From contig JAEWYE010000063.1 of the NCBI GenBank assembly GCA_023458755.1, forward strand, positions 1 to 53,239: 53,239 nt of DNA. Reading direction: 5' to 3'. The notes under the pieces were generated by a model. It was not told the DNA's origin. It searched no databases and saw nothing but the letters and a program-made list of their open reading frames with translations. Below are positions 31,001 to 39,404 of this stretch, in pieces (positions within the stretch are counted from its first letter, which is position 1; every line of letters starts with the position of its first letter). Made by a program: the position numbers and the translations under genes. The DNA is from Bacillota bacterium. GTDB lineage: Bacteria > Bacillota > Clostridia > Oscillospirales > Acutalibacteraceae.

Positions 31001-32221
31001 ATGACATACAAACTGATTGACGGGGGCGTAACGGCCGCGCAGGGATTTACCGCTTCGGGTATTCACTGCGGAATTCGCCAAAACAAAGCCAAACCGGATT
31101 TGGCGCTGATATATTGCGAAAAGCCATGCAACGCGGCGGCGGAGTATACATTGAACTTGGTAAAGGGCGCTCCGATTCTGGTTACCAAAAAACATCTTGC
31201 CGACGGCACCGCACAGGCGGTCATTTGCAACAGCGGGAACGCAAATACCTGTAATGCGGACGGCGAAGAAAAGGCTGAAAAAATGTGCCAAATTGCGGCA
31301 GATGTGCTGCACATCGACCCGAAAAATGTAATTGTTGCTTCCACCGGTGTAATCGGGCAGGTTTTGCCGATTGAACCGATTGAGAACGCGGCTTCCGAAC
31401 TTGCGGCGGTTTTGTCTCCAACCGGCTCCGCAAAAGCGGCGGAAGCGATTATGACGACAGATACCATGCGTAAAGAGGTTGCAGTGGAAGCAGTTATCGG
31501 CGGCAAAACCGTGAAAATCGGCGGTATCGCAAAAGGCTCCGGGATGATTCATCCCAATATGGGCACGATGCTTTGCTTTCTTACAACAGATGCGGCAATC
31601 TCCACAAAAATGCTGAATTTGGCTTTGCACAGTGCGGTAGAAGAAAGCTTTAATATGGTGAGTATTGACGGTGATACTTCAACAAACGACACTATTTCCA
31701 TTATGGCTTCCGGTTTAGCGCAGAATCCATGCATTGATTCCTGCAACGCGGACTATAAAGTCTTTCAGGAGGCACTCACTCAGATTTGTGTGGAGCTTTC
31801 CCGCAAGGTGGCAAAAGACGGCGAGGGCGCTTCCAAGCTGCTTGTGTGCCATGTGGTCGGCGCGAGAGACCTAAGTGCCGCACGCAAGGTGGCAAAGAGC
31901 GTGATTTGTTCCAGCCTGCTGAAAGCCGCTATGTTCGGCGCGGATGCAAACTGGGGACGTGTGCTTTGCGCCATCGGTTACGCGGGTGCGGATGTGAACA
32001 TCAACGCCGTGGATGTTGCATTTGAGTCGGCGGCCGGAAAAATTGATGTTTGCAAAAACGGCGCCGGTATTGCGTTCAGTGAGGAAAAGGCAAAGGAAAT
32101 CCTGTTAAAGGATGAAATCAATATCTTGGTGACGCTGCATGAGGGCGGTGCCTGCGCAAAAGCATTCGGCTGCGATTTAACCTATGATTATGTGAAGATT
32201 AACGGGGATTACCGTTCTTAA
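31001..32221 (+). CDS. argJ: Bifunctional glutamate N-acetyltransferase/ornithine acetyltransferase
   Basis: Recycles the acetyl group from N-acetylornithine to glutamate; many ArgJ also make N-acetylglutamate from acetyl-CoA. The precursor cleaves itself before a Thr: the site here is GSGMIHPNMGTMLCFLTTDA, with Thr189 as new N-terminal nucleophile. The residue before it is Gly rather than the frequent Ala. 406 residues, normal. GGAGG 8 bases before the ATG. No argA or argE is seen nearby, consistent with the cyclic pathway. One- or two-function activity cannot be told from the sequence. Confidence 0.96.
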   Translation: MTYKLIDGGVTAAQGFTASGIHCGIRQNKAKPDLALIYCEKPCNAAAEYTLNLVKGAPILVTKKHLADGTAQAVICNSGNANTCNADGEEKAEKMCQIAADVLHIDPKNVIVASTGVIGQVLPIEPIENAASELAAVLSPTGSAKAAEAIMTTDTMRKEVAVEAVIGGKTVKIGGIAKGSGMIHPNMGTMLCFLTTDAAISTKMLNLALHSAVEESFNMVSIDGDTSTNDTISIMASGLAQNPCIDSCNADYKVFQEALTQICVELSRKVAKDGEGASKLLVCHVVGARDLSAARKVAKSVICSSLLKAAMFGADANWGRVLCAIGYAGADVNINAVDVAFESAAGKIDVCKNGAGIAFSEEKAKEILLKDEINILVTLHEGGACAKAFGCDLTYDYVKINGDYRS

Positions 32222-32294
32222 TCTTTATTGGCGGTCTTCATTGCCTTTGCCCCGGCAGGGGCAGGATTATAAAAGCATAAAAGAGGTCGGATTC

Positions 32295-33152
32295 ATGAAC
32301 ATATCCAACAGTGACAGAGCGCAGGTACTGGTAAAAGCGCTGCCCTACATTCAAAAATACGCGGGAAAAACCATCGTAGTAAAGTACGGCGGAAACGCCA
32401 TGGTTGACGAGAATCTGAAGGATGCTGTGATGAGCGACATCGTGCTGATGCAGTTGGTCGGCATCAACGTGGTGCTGGTGCACGGCGGAGGGCCGGAAAT
32501 CAGCGCGATGCTGAAGAAGATCGGCAAGGAAAGCAAGTTTATCAACGGTCTGCGTTACACCGATGAAGAGACCATGGACATTGTGCAGATGGTTCTTGCG
32601 GGCAAGGTCAACAAAGACCTGGTTCAGCTTTTGGAAAGCCACAGCGGGCGCGCGGTCGGGCTTTGCGGTTTAGACGGCGGCATGCTGAAAGCGCAGAAGG
32701 TGATATCCGGGGAAGATTTGGGGTTTGTCGGTGAAATCACCGAAGTGAATACCGATATCATCACCAACGCAACCACCAACGGCTATGTACCGATTATTTC
32801 CACGGTGGCGGGCGGCTATAACGGGGAAGTGTACAACATCAACGCGGATATTGCCGCGGCTCGCATTGCGGCTCAGCTGGGCGCACTGAAACTGATTTTG
32901 ATGACAGATGTGCGCGGCTTGCTCCGTGATAAAGACAACGAGGATACCATTATTCCGGTGGTAAACGTGAGCGATGTGCCGAAGCTGCAAATGCAGGGCA
33001 TTATTTCCGGCGGTATGATTCCGAAAATTGACTGCTGTGTAGAGGCAGTGCGCCGCGGCGTGAACCGCGCCCACATTATCGACGGCAGAATTCCGCATTC
33101 CATTCTGATCGAACTTTTCTCTGACGAAGGAATTGGAACCATGCTGTATTGA
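32295..33152 (+). CDS. argB: Acetylglutamate kinase
   Basis: Phosphorylates N-acetylglutamate, usually the arginine-feedback-controlled step. Amino-acid-kinase fold: TIVVKYGGNAMVDENLK, NVVLVHGGGPEISAML, and the later NINADIAAARIAAQLGALKL with MTDVRGLL. About 285 residues. The ATG at 32295 is chosen because AGAGG lies about 8 bases upstream and homologues start near SDRAQVLVKALPYI. The frame extends to 32241, but that part contains a small hairpin (TGCCCC/GGGGCA at 32248-32263). A block of repeats follows before argD. Confidence 0.96.
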   Translation: MNISNSDRAQVLVKALPYIQKYAGKTIVVKYGGNAMVDENLKDAVMSDIVLMQLVGINVVLVHGGGPEISAMLKKIGKESKFINGLRYTDEETMDIVQMVLAGKVNKDLVQLLESHSGRAVGLCGLDGGMLKAQKVISGEDLGFVGEITEVNTDIITNATTNGYVPIISTVAGGYNGEVYNINADIAAARIAAQLGALKLILMTDVRGLLRDKDNEDTIIPVVNVSDVPKLQMQGIISGGMIPKIDCCVEAVRRGVNRAHIIDGRIPHSILIELFSDEGIGTMLY

Positions 33153-33160
33153 GCAATACA

Positions 33161-33254
33161 AATCTCTCTGTCCCTGCGGGGACATGGCTCCCTTTTGCGA
33201 GGAGACTGCATCACTTTGTCACTGCGGTGGCCTCTCCTTTTAGCAAGGGAGGGG
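33161..33254. repeat. Two tandem type A repeats inside the arginine cluster
   Basis: Copy 1 (33161-33206): AATCTCTCTGTCCCTGCGGG then GACATGGCTCCCTTTTGCGA. Copy 2 (33211-33254): TCACTTTGTCACTGCGGTGG then CCTCTCCTTTTAGCAAGGGA. They lie in the argB-argD gap and are followed by a type B copy, giving the order A-A-B seen before hrcA. Confidence 0.75.
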
Positions 33255-33288
33255 TGGTCTGATATCTATGGAGCATTGGTAATCCGTT

Positions 33289-33369
33289 CGCTCCACGCCC
33301 CAGCGGAGCGAAAAGGGCGGCTTTGCCGCCCTCACCCCCTAGTTAGCGCGCGGGAGCGCGCAACAGTTG
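33289..33369. repeat. Type B repeat inside the arginine cluster
   Basis: CTCCACGCCCCAGCGGAGCG, then GGGCGGCTTTGCCGCCC and GCGCGCGGGAGCGCGCAACA, each part able to fold on itself. About 80 bases, close to the copies at 6824 and 50061. The hairpins lack T-runs and probably do not fully stop transcription. Confidence 0.8.
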
Positions 33370-33412
33370 ATAAGGACATGAAAGTAAATTTATTCTGCAA
33401 AATGAGGTGACA

Positions 33413-34591
33413 ATGTTGAATTTTGAAACGCTGAAAAGCAAACATAATGACAATATAATGCCGAGCTACAGCCGCTTTGACGTGGCGCTTGTAAGCGGCA
33501 AGGGTGCCGTTGCGGTGGACTGCGGTGGGAGAGAATATGTTGATTTTACCAGCGGCATCGGCGTAAATTCGCTGGGCTACTGTGACGACAAATGGGTGAG
33601 CGCGGTGTCGGGGCAGGCGGCGGCTCTCCAACATATTTCCAATTTGTATTATAATCCGGTTTCCACCGAGCTTGCCGCAAAGCTTTGTGAGCTAACTGGA
33701 TTGGATAAAGTGTTTTTTGGGAATTCCGGCGCGGAGGCAAATGAATGCGCGATTAAACTGGCCCGCAAATACAGCAACGATAAATATGGAGATAACTCAA
33801 AACGCAATGAGATTGTCACCCTGCAAAATTCTTTTCACGGACGCACCGTGACGACACTTGCCGCTACCGGTCAGGATCATTTCCACGAGCATTTCTATCC
33901 GTTTACCGAAGGCTTTTCTTATGCACAAACCAATATGGAGAGCATAAAAAGTACGGTAAGTGAGAAGACCTGCGCTGTGCTGATTGAACTGATTCAGGGG
34001 GAAGGCGGTGTTTGCCCGCTGGATAAAGCGTTTGTGCAGGACCTGCGCGCGTTCTGTACGGAAAAAGATATTCTTCTTATGATCGATGAAGTACAGACCG
34101 GTGTCGGTCGTACCGGCGCACTGTATTGCTACCAAAACTATGGCATTCAGCCGGACGTAATTACCAGTGCGAAAGGTTTGGGCGGTGGGCTTCCAATCGG
34201 CGCGTGTCTGTGCCGGAAGGGTCTTGGCGAAGTATTGAACAGCGGCATGCACGGTTCGACCTTTGGAGCAAACCCTGTCGTCTGCGCCGGTGCACTCGCG
34301 GTGCTCGACCGTGTTGCAAAGCCGGAATTTTTAGCGGAGGTTCAGGCAAAAGGCGAATATATCCGCTGTAAGTTAAGTAAAATGAAGAATGTGGACTTTG
34401 TCCGCGGCATGGGACTGATGCTCGGTATTGGTCTGAAAACGGGTACGGCAAAGGAAGCTGCCGCCGCATGTGCAAAAAACGGACTGCTCATTTTAACCGC
34501 GAAGGATTTACTGCGTATGCTGCCGCCGCTGACGATTCGCTACGAAGAAATCGACAAGGGCTTGGCAATTTTGGAGCAAGTGATTGGCTGA
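33413..34591 (+). CDS. argD: Acetylornithine aminotransferase
   Basis: PLP-dependent class III aminotransferase making N-acetylornithine. Fold marks: VDFTSGIGVNSLGYCDDKWV, FFGNSGAEANECAIKLARKY, SFHGRTVTTLAATGQ, MIDEVQTGVGRTG, and the PLP Lys in SAKGLGGGLPIGA. 392 residues, complete. The start at 33413 uses GAGG at 5 bases; a TTG at 33416 is an alternative. The repeats before it may uncouple it somewhat from argB. Some ArgD also act in lysine synthesis. Confidence 0.96.
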   Translation: MLNFETLKSKHNDNIMPSYSRFDVALVSGKGAVAVDCGGREYVDFTSGIGVNSLGYCDDKWVSAVSGQAAALQHISNLYYNPVSTELAAKLCELTGLDKVFFGNSGAEANECAIKLARKYSNDKYGDNSKRNEIVTLQNSFHGRTVTTLAATGQDHFHEHFYPFTEGFSYAQTNMESIKSTVSEKTCAVLIELIQGEGGVCPLDKAFVQDLRAFCTEKDILLMIDEVQTGVGRTGALYCYQNYGIQPDVITSAKGLGGGLPIGACLCRKGLGEVLNSGMHGSTFGANPVVCAGALAVLDRVAKPEFLAEVQAKGEYIRCKLSKMKNVDFVRGMGLMLGIGLKTGTAKEAAAACAKNGLLILTAKDLLRMLPPLTIRYEEIDKGLAILEQVIG

Positions 34592-34593
34592 AA

Positions 34594-34626
34594 AGTATCT
34601 CTCTGTCGCAAAAGGCGGCGAACCGG
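34594..34626. repeat. Fragment of a type A repeat between argD and argF
   Basis: AAGTATCTCTCTGTCGC matches the first part of the type A repeat; AAAGGCGGCGAAC follows, and the second hairpin is absent. It lies immediately after the argD stop codon. Confidence 0.5.
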
Positions 34627-34673
34627 CCTCAGCTCATGGATAAGACGCAACATAAATATACAGGAGGAAAGAT

Positions 34674-35579
34674 ATGAAACACCTATTAAAAATGCTTGAC
34701 CTGACTACGCAGGACATCACCGACATTCTGAATCTGGCAGACCAGCTCAAATATGAGCAGAAGCACCGCATTGAACACCACTATTTAGCGGGAAAAACTC
34801 TTGGTATGATTTTTGAAAAAGCATCCACCAGAACTCGTGTTTCGTTTGAAGCCGGTATGTATCAGCTTGGAGGACTGCCGATTTTTCTTTCCTCCAACGA
34901 TTTGCAGATTGGCCGCGGCGAACCGGTTCAGGATACCGCCCGCGTGCTCTCCCGCTATTTGGACGGCATTATGATTCGTACTTTCAAGCAGTCAGAAGTG
35001 GAAGACCTGGCAAACTACGGCAGTATACCGATTATTAACGGTCTGACCGATTTTTCACATCCGTGCCAGATTTTAGCGGATTTGATGACCATCCGCGAGT
35101 ACAAGGGCAGTCTGGAAGGACTGAAAATGTGCTTTATCGGTGACGGCAACAACATGATGAATTCGCTGATTGTCGGCGGATTGAAAATGGGGATGAAGGT
35201 TTCGGTGGCCTGCCCGGAAGGCTATCATCCGGACGAACGTGTGCTGAAATTTGCGGCAGATTATCCGGTATTCAGTATGAGCGATTCTCCGAAAGAGGCC
35301 GCAAAAGACGCGGATGTTGTTATTACGGATGTCTGGGCATCTATGGGACAGGAGAGCGAGGCACAAAAACGCCGTGAAGCGTTTCAGGGCTACCAGATCA
35401 ACGACGAAATTATGGCATTGGCCAAAGGTGATGCTTTGGTAATGCACTGCCTGCCGGCTCACAGGGGTGAGGAAATTACCGCCGAAGTATTTGAGGCGCA
35501 CGCCGCGGAAATCTTTGACGAGGCGGAAAACCGTTTGCACGCGCAAAAGGCCGTACTGGTAAAATTACTGAAAGACTGA
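34674..35579 (+). CDS. argF: Ornithine carbamoyltransferase
   Basis: Makes citrulline from ornithine and carbamoyl phosphate. The carbamoyl phosphate site is ASTRTRVSFEAGM (STRTR) with SHPCQILADLMTI, and the ornithine site includes MHCLPAHRGEEI. 301 residues, normal anabolic size. CAGGAGG 8 bases before the ATG. Last gene of the cluster; a palindromic terminator shared with ypeB follows. carA/carB are not in the window. Confidence 0.97.
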   Translation: MKHLLKMLDLTTQDITDILNLADQLKYEQKHRIEHHYLAGKTLGMIFEKASTRTRVSFEAGMYQLGGLPIFLSSNDLQIGRGEPVQDTARVLSRYLDGIMIRTFKQSEVEDLANYGSIPIINGLTDFSHPCQILADLMTIREYKGSLEGLKMCFIGDGNNMMNSLIVGGLKMGMKVSVACPEGYHPDERVLKFAADYPVFSMSDSPKEAAKDADVVITDVWASMGQESEAQKRREAFQGYQINDEIMALAKGDALVMHCLPAHRGEEITAEVFEAHAAEIFDEAENRLHAQKAVLVKLLKD

Positions 35580-35595
35580 TTTTTTATTTATAAGG

Positions 35596-35631
35596 ATGCC
35601 CGCAGTTTTCCGTGAGGAAAGCTGCGGGCAT
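35596..35631. terminator. Convergent terminator between argF and ypeB
   Basis: ATGCCCGCAGTTTTCC (35596-35611) and GGAAAGCTGCGGGCAT (35616-35631), a 16-bp stem with a GTGA loop. The plus-strand tail is TCTGC, and the minus-strand tail CCTTAT, both weak, but the stem is strong. Confidence 0.75.
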
Positions 35632-35666
35632 TCTGCTGTGCAGGCTTATTCCAATGCTAAGATTGG

Positions 35667-37010
35667 CTATTTGGTCAGAATACCGTTGTCAGAAAAGAGA
35701 AGAATCAGGATTTGTTCTTCGTTCCCGGTTTTGGCATTGATATAAACCAGCACTTTATCGTTATTTTCACCGTCGCATAAAAACTCATAACATAAAACCT
35801 CGTTCAGACCGGCGCTTGGAATAACCACCAAATCCGACTGCCGTATTTTCAGGCGGCTGCTTACGCTTTTTCTGGCCGTTGCCTCACTGATGACCGGTTT
35901 TTCCGCCGGTCGTTTGTGGTGATTCATCAAAAAGCCGGTCGCGTTGTATTGTACGATTTGGCCGTTGTCCAGCGCGACGGATACCTTGATTAAATCCGGG
36001 TAGTAAACGATTTTATTTTCGGTATACGCATAGTTAATGGTACAGATATTATCGTTGATGACATAGTAGCTTTCATGAAGCCCCGATAAGTTGTTTGTTT
36101 TGAAAAAAGCCTGCGCTTTTTGCGCTGCCGCCTTAAAATTCAGTTTGGCGGTATCCACCTTGCGGGAATTCAACATGGTGGAAATGCTGCCACCCGCTTT
36201 GGTGACTGAAATGCTGGTGCTCCCGCCCGTAAAATTATACGTGGGAAGATTTCCGGCACTGTCATTGGTGTGGGTGAGCGCAGATTGATTTACACCCAAG
36301 AATTCCGCCGCTGCATTCTGTGCGTTTCCCTGCAGAATCTGCTCTTTTCCCTGTAAAAATTGCGGTTTTTTTTGCGCGATATGGTCGGAAAACGGTCCGT
36401 CGTAAAGCAGGACGGGATAATTGGCAAAATCCTTTGCGGTTTCCTGCAGATTATCGCTTAACGCTGGCTTTACGTCATCCAGATTGTTCAGAATCTGCTG
36501 CGTTTCGCCGATTGCGATGCTTCCATCCCCAAACTGCTCCGAAACGTCCGCAAGGTCGTTTTTTAATGTGGTTGCGTATTTTTTTAAACTTTCAATGGAT
36601 TTGAACTCATCGTCGGTAATCTTGTTTCCGGCAGAAATCTGAACAGCGATAGAGCTGGAAAAATCGCCCACCTGCGAAATAAATTTATTGACGTTTATCA
36701 GCTCGTCACTTTTCAGCGGCAGAGCGGCAAGTGCCGCTTTGGCACCGCTTGATTCGCGCATCAGCTTTCCGGCAATGCCGTTTTGCTGGGGAATGGTGTT
36801 GGCGTAAACTGCCTTCGTCAGCGTGGATTCGATATTGGAAACATAGGCATTTAAATCAGTCAGCGCGCGCTGGTAGCTATACTCTAGGTTCCGGCGGTAT
36901 TTGCCTGCCAGCATGTATCCGCTGACCGTAGTACCGCCCAGTACCAGTATGATGGCAATTGTCACACTGATAATTTGTATTTTTCTTCTGCGTGTCATTT
37001 TCTTAACCAT
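35667..37010 (-). CDS. ypeB: Germination protein YpeB
   Basis: In spore formers YpeB is needed for correct placement and control of the cortex-lytic enzyme SleB. A short basic start (MVKKMTRRRKIQ) precedes one membrane helix (IISVTIAIILVLGGTTVSGYM), and a helical YpeB domain follows (RNLEYSYQRALTDLNAYVSN). Two to three PepSY-like repeats make up the C-terminal half, for example YYVINDNICTINYAYTENKI. About 447 residues. Met at 37010 and Met at 36998 are both possible; the longer frame to 37073 has no binding site. sleB, the usual upstream partner, is absent from this locus. The gene shows the organism can make spores. Confidence 0.9.
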   Translation of the reverse strand: MVKKMTRRRKIQIISVTIAIILVLGGTTVSGYMLAGKYRRNLEYSYQRALTDLNAYVSNIESTLTKAVYANTIPQQNGIAGKLMRESSGAKAALAALPLKSDELINVNKFISQVGDFSSSIAVQISAGNKITDDEFKSIESLKKYATTLKNDLADVSEQFGDGSIAIGETQQILNNLDDVKPALSDNLQETAKDFANYPVLLYDGPFSDHIAQKKPQFLQGKEQILQGNAQNAAAEFLGVNQSALTHTNDSAGNLPTYNFTGGSTSISVTKAGGSISTMLNSRKVDTAKLNFKAAAQKAQAFFKTNNLSGLHESYYVINDNICTINYAYTENKIVYYPDLIKVSVALDNGQIVQYNATGFLMNHHKRPAEKPVISEATARKSVSSRLKIRQSDLVVIPSAGLNEVLCYEFLCDGENNDKVLVYINAKTGNEEQILILLFSDNGILTK

Positions 37011-37217
37011 CCTTTCACTCGCTATTGCTCTATTTTTTTCCATTATTCTTGAAATATGCGGGGAAGACGGCAATATTTGCCCGCTTCATCTCTCGAAATT
37101 TGGGTATGGACAGTCACGCGAGGGCGAAACAGAGCTCACTGTGCAATTTGAATTGTGAATATTTTGTTAAATCAAATGCGGCAAGGCGAAGGAATTGAAA
37201 GAATTCGAGATTTGTAG

Positions 37218-37246
37218 TTGAAATATTTATGCAAGTTGTGTAAAAT
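37218..37246 (+). promoter_or_regulatory. Promoter of the CdaR-like regulator gene
   Basis: TTGAAA (37218-37223), 17 bases, TAAAAT (37241-37246), about 112 bases before the start codon. Positions 37011-37217 hold no gene. Confidence 0.65.
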
Positions 37247-37364
37247 ATACGTATATATTATATTTTCTGCAAAATCGTATATTTTCGAATATCAATCTGT
37301 ATTGGATTTATGGGGCTTTGTAAATTTGTGAAAAATTAAAAACAGCTAAAAGTGAGGGAGAATC

Positions 37365-38450
37365 ATGTCAAACAGATTATTTCAGGGAGTTATTCACCAA
37401 ATGCGCGATGCAATTGACAGAACGATTGGTGTAATAGATGAGACTTCCGTAATCATTGCGTGCAGTGAGCTTGGCCGTATCGGCGAAGTGAATGACAGCA
37501 TTACGGCGGAAACCTTGGCTTCACCGAATACCTTTGTGGTAAACGGCTATACGTACAAATCTTTCGGCAGCCGTCCGCGTCCCGAATACGCGGTGTTTGT
37601 CTCCGGCAATGACAGCGAGGCTGTAAAATTTGCCAATCTTTTAGCAATTTCGCTCAACAGCATCAAGCAGTATTACGATGAAAAATATGACCGCGGCAAC
37701 TTTATCAAGAATGTTATTCTTGATAATATTCTTCCGGGTGACATTTATCTGAAAGCGCGCGAACTGCATTTCAACGCGGATGTCAGCCGCGTGTGCATGC
37801 TGATTAAAATTACGAACAAGTCCGACATTTCCGCTTATGATGTCGTGCAGAATTTGTTCCCGGATAAGACCAAGGACTTTATCATTAATATCAATGAGAA
37901 CGATATTGCGCTTGTCAAAGAAATCCGTGCTGGCATTGAGCCCAAGGATTTGGACAAACTGGCCAGTTCAATTGTGGATACGCTTTCCAGCGAATTCTAT
38001 ACGCACTGTGTTGTTGGTATCGGTACTACGGTTACCGGCATTAAAGATTTGGCGCGTTCCTTTAAAGAGGCACAGGTTGCATTGGAAGTCGGCAAGGTAT
38101 TTGATACCGAAAAGTCGATTGTCAGCTATGACAATCTGGGCATTGCACGCCTAATTTATCAACTGCCCACCACACTATGTGATATGTTCTTAAAAGAAGT
38201 ATTTAAGCGCGGTTCCATCGAGTCCCTTGACCACGAGACATTGTTTACGATTCAGCGCTTTTTCGAGAACAATCTGAACGTTTCCGAAACATCGCGTAAA
38301 CTTTTTGTACACAGAAATACGCTGGTATACCGTTTGGAAAAAATTAAGAAGATTACCGGTTTGGACCTTCGTGAATTTGAGGATGCCATTGTGTTCAAAG
38401 TTGCTCTTATGGTAAAAAAATACCTTTCCTCCAATCCTGTAAAATTCTAG
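37365..38450 (+). CDS. CdaR/PucR-type transcriptional regulator
   Basis: 361 residues. The N-terminal part (about 1-120) resembles the sugar-diacid-recognition/GAF-like region of CdaR proteins, a GGDEF-like middle follows (VCMLIKITNK, HCVVGIGTTV, EAQVALEVGKVFD), and the C-terminal helix-turn-helix (PucR HTH_30 type) reads FFENNLNVSETSRKLFVHRN then TLVYRLEKIKKITGLDLREF. This layout recurs immediately before ftsE in several Clostridia, so control of the following wall-remodelling genes is plausible, though a terminator lies between. GAGGGAG precedes the ATG. Effector unknown. Confidence 0.88.
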   Translation: MSNRLFQGVIHQMRDAIDRTIGVIDETSVIIACSELGRIGEVNDSITAETLASPNTFVVNGYTYKSFGSRPRPEYAVFVSGNDSEAVKFANLLAISLNSIKQYYDEKYDRGNFIKNVILDNILPGDIYLKARELHFNADVSRVCMLIKITNKSDISAYDVVQNLFPDKTKDFIININENDIALVKEIRAGIEPKDLDKLASSIVDTLSSEFYTHCVVGIGTTVTGIKDLARSFKEAQVALEVGKVFDTEKSIVSYDNLGIARLIYQLPTTLCDMFLKEVFKRGSIESLDHETLFTIQRFFENNLNVSETSRKLFVHRNTLVYRLEKIKKITGLDLREFEDAIVFKVALMVKKYLSSNPVKF

Positions 38451-38520
38451 AATTATATTTGGAAAATAAAAAATTACAAATTTATTACAAATTATTTCAA
38501 ATCTGGAATAATAATACCTT

Positions 38521-38563
38521 CACCCATTGGTATCATGTTAACATACCAATGGGTGTTAATTTA
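38521..38563 (+). terminator. Terminator after the CdaR-like gene
   Basis: CACCCATTGGTAT (38521-38533) and ATACCAATGGGTG (38543-38555), a perfect 13-bp stem, then TTAATTTAT. The weak T-run could allow some read-through to ftsE. Confidence 0.8.
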
Positions 38564-38638
38564 TCGTTTGTTTGTGTAAAAACACAAGCAAAAACGCTTC
38601 TTTTTTGAGATTTAGACAAACATACTCCGTAAAGGCCA

Positions 38639-38668
38639 TTTGTGAAAGCGTTTTCTTATCTCTATGAA
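38639..38668 (+). promoter_or_regulatory. Weak ftsE promoter candidate overlapping a cre-like site
   Basis: TTGTGA, 17 bases, TATGAA (about 38640-38668). Inside it TGAAAGCGTTTTCT (38643-38656) matches the CcpA cre consensus at 13 of 14 positions. An inverted AAAACGCTT lies some 50 bases upstream. Confidence 0.45.
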
Positions 38669-38717
38669 AGATGTGTGTCAGGAATACGGGAATAATGAAT
38701 ATTATGGAGCGATTAAA

Positions 38718-39404
38718 TTGATAGAATTTAAGGACGTATCAAAAATTTATCCGAACGGAACTCAGGCGCTCAAACATGTGAATTTGAATGTTGACAAGGG
38801 CGAATTTGTTTTTATCGTCGGTTCTTCCGGCGCAGGAAAGAGCACCTTTTTAAAGCTGATTATGTGCGAAGAAAAGTCAAGCGCGGGCGAGGTGATCGTA
38901 AACGGGCGCAAACTTTCCACCGTGAAAAAGCGAGACGTACCCTATGTACGCCGCACGATGGGAATCGTTTTTCAGGATTTTCGGCTGATTGACAATATGA
39001 CGGTTTATGACAATGTCGCATTTGCGATGCATGTGGTTGGCGCTTCCAATCGAGATATTCGCAAGCGCGTACCCTACATATTGAGTTTGGTGGGTCTGAA
39101 AGACAAGGCCAAACATCACCCCGGGGAGCTTTCCGGCGGCGAACAGCAGCGTGTCGGTCTAGCAAGAGCGCTGGTGAACAACCCCAGCATGATTATCGCG
39201 GACGAGCCTACCGGTAACGTGGATCCGGCTCTGTCTTTTGAAATTGTTGATTTACTGAGTGAAATAAATCGCAGAGGAACCACCATATTGATGGTCACCC
39301 ATGAGCATACTTTGGTTAAACATTTTCACCGTAGAGTGATCGAGATTCACGACGGCACCATTGTGGCGGACTCTGCTGCTTTGGAGGTGTCCCATGAGAT
39401 TTAG
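38718..39404 (+). CDS. ftsE: Cell-division ATPase FtsE
   Basis: ABC-type ATPase that works with FtsX to switch on peptidoglycan hydrolases. Walker A GSSGAGKST, signature LSGGEQQRVGLARAL, Walker B MIIADEPTGNVDP, all intact. About 228 residues, the family standard. The TTG at 38718 gives MIEFKDVSKIYPNG and has GGAG 8 bases upstream; the frame reaches 38664, but the extra 18 residues are not family-like. ftsX overlaps its end. Confidence 0.95.
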   Translation: MIEFKDVSKIYPNGTQALKHVNLNVDKGEFVFIVGSSGAGKSTFLKLIMCEEKSSAGEVIVNGRKLSTVKKRDVPYVRRTMGIVFQDFRLIDNMTVYDNVAFAMHVVGASNRDIRKRVPYILSLVGLKDKAKHHPGELSGGEQQRVGLARALVNNPSMIIADEPTGNVDPALSFEIVDLLSEINRRGTTILMVTHEHTLVKHFHRRVIEIHDGTIVADSAALEVSHEI

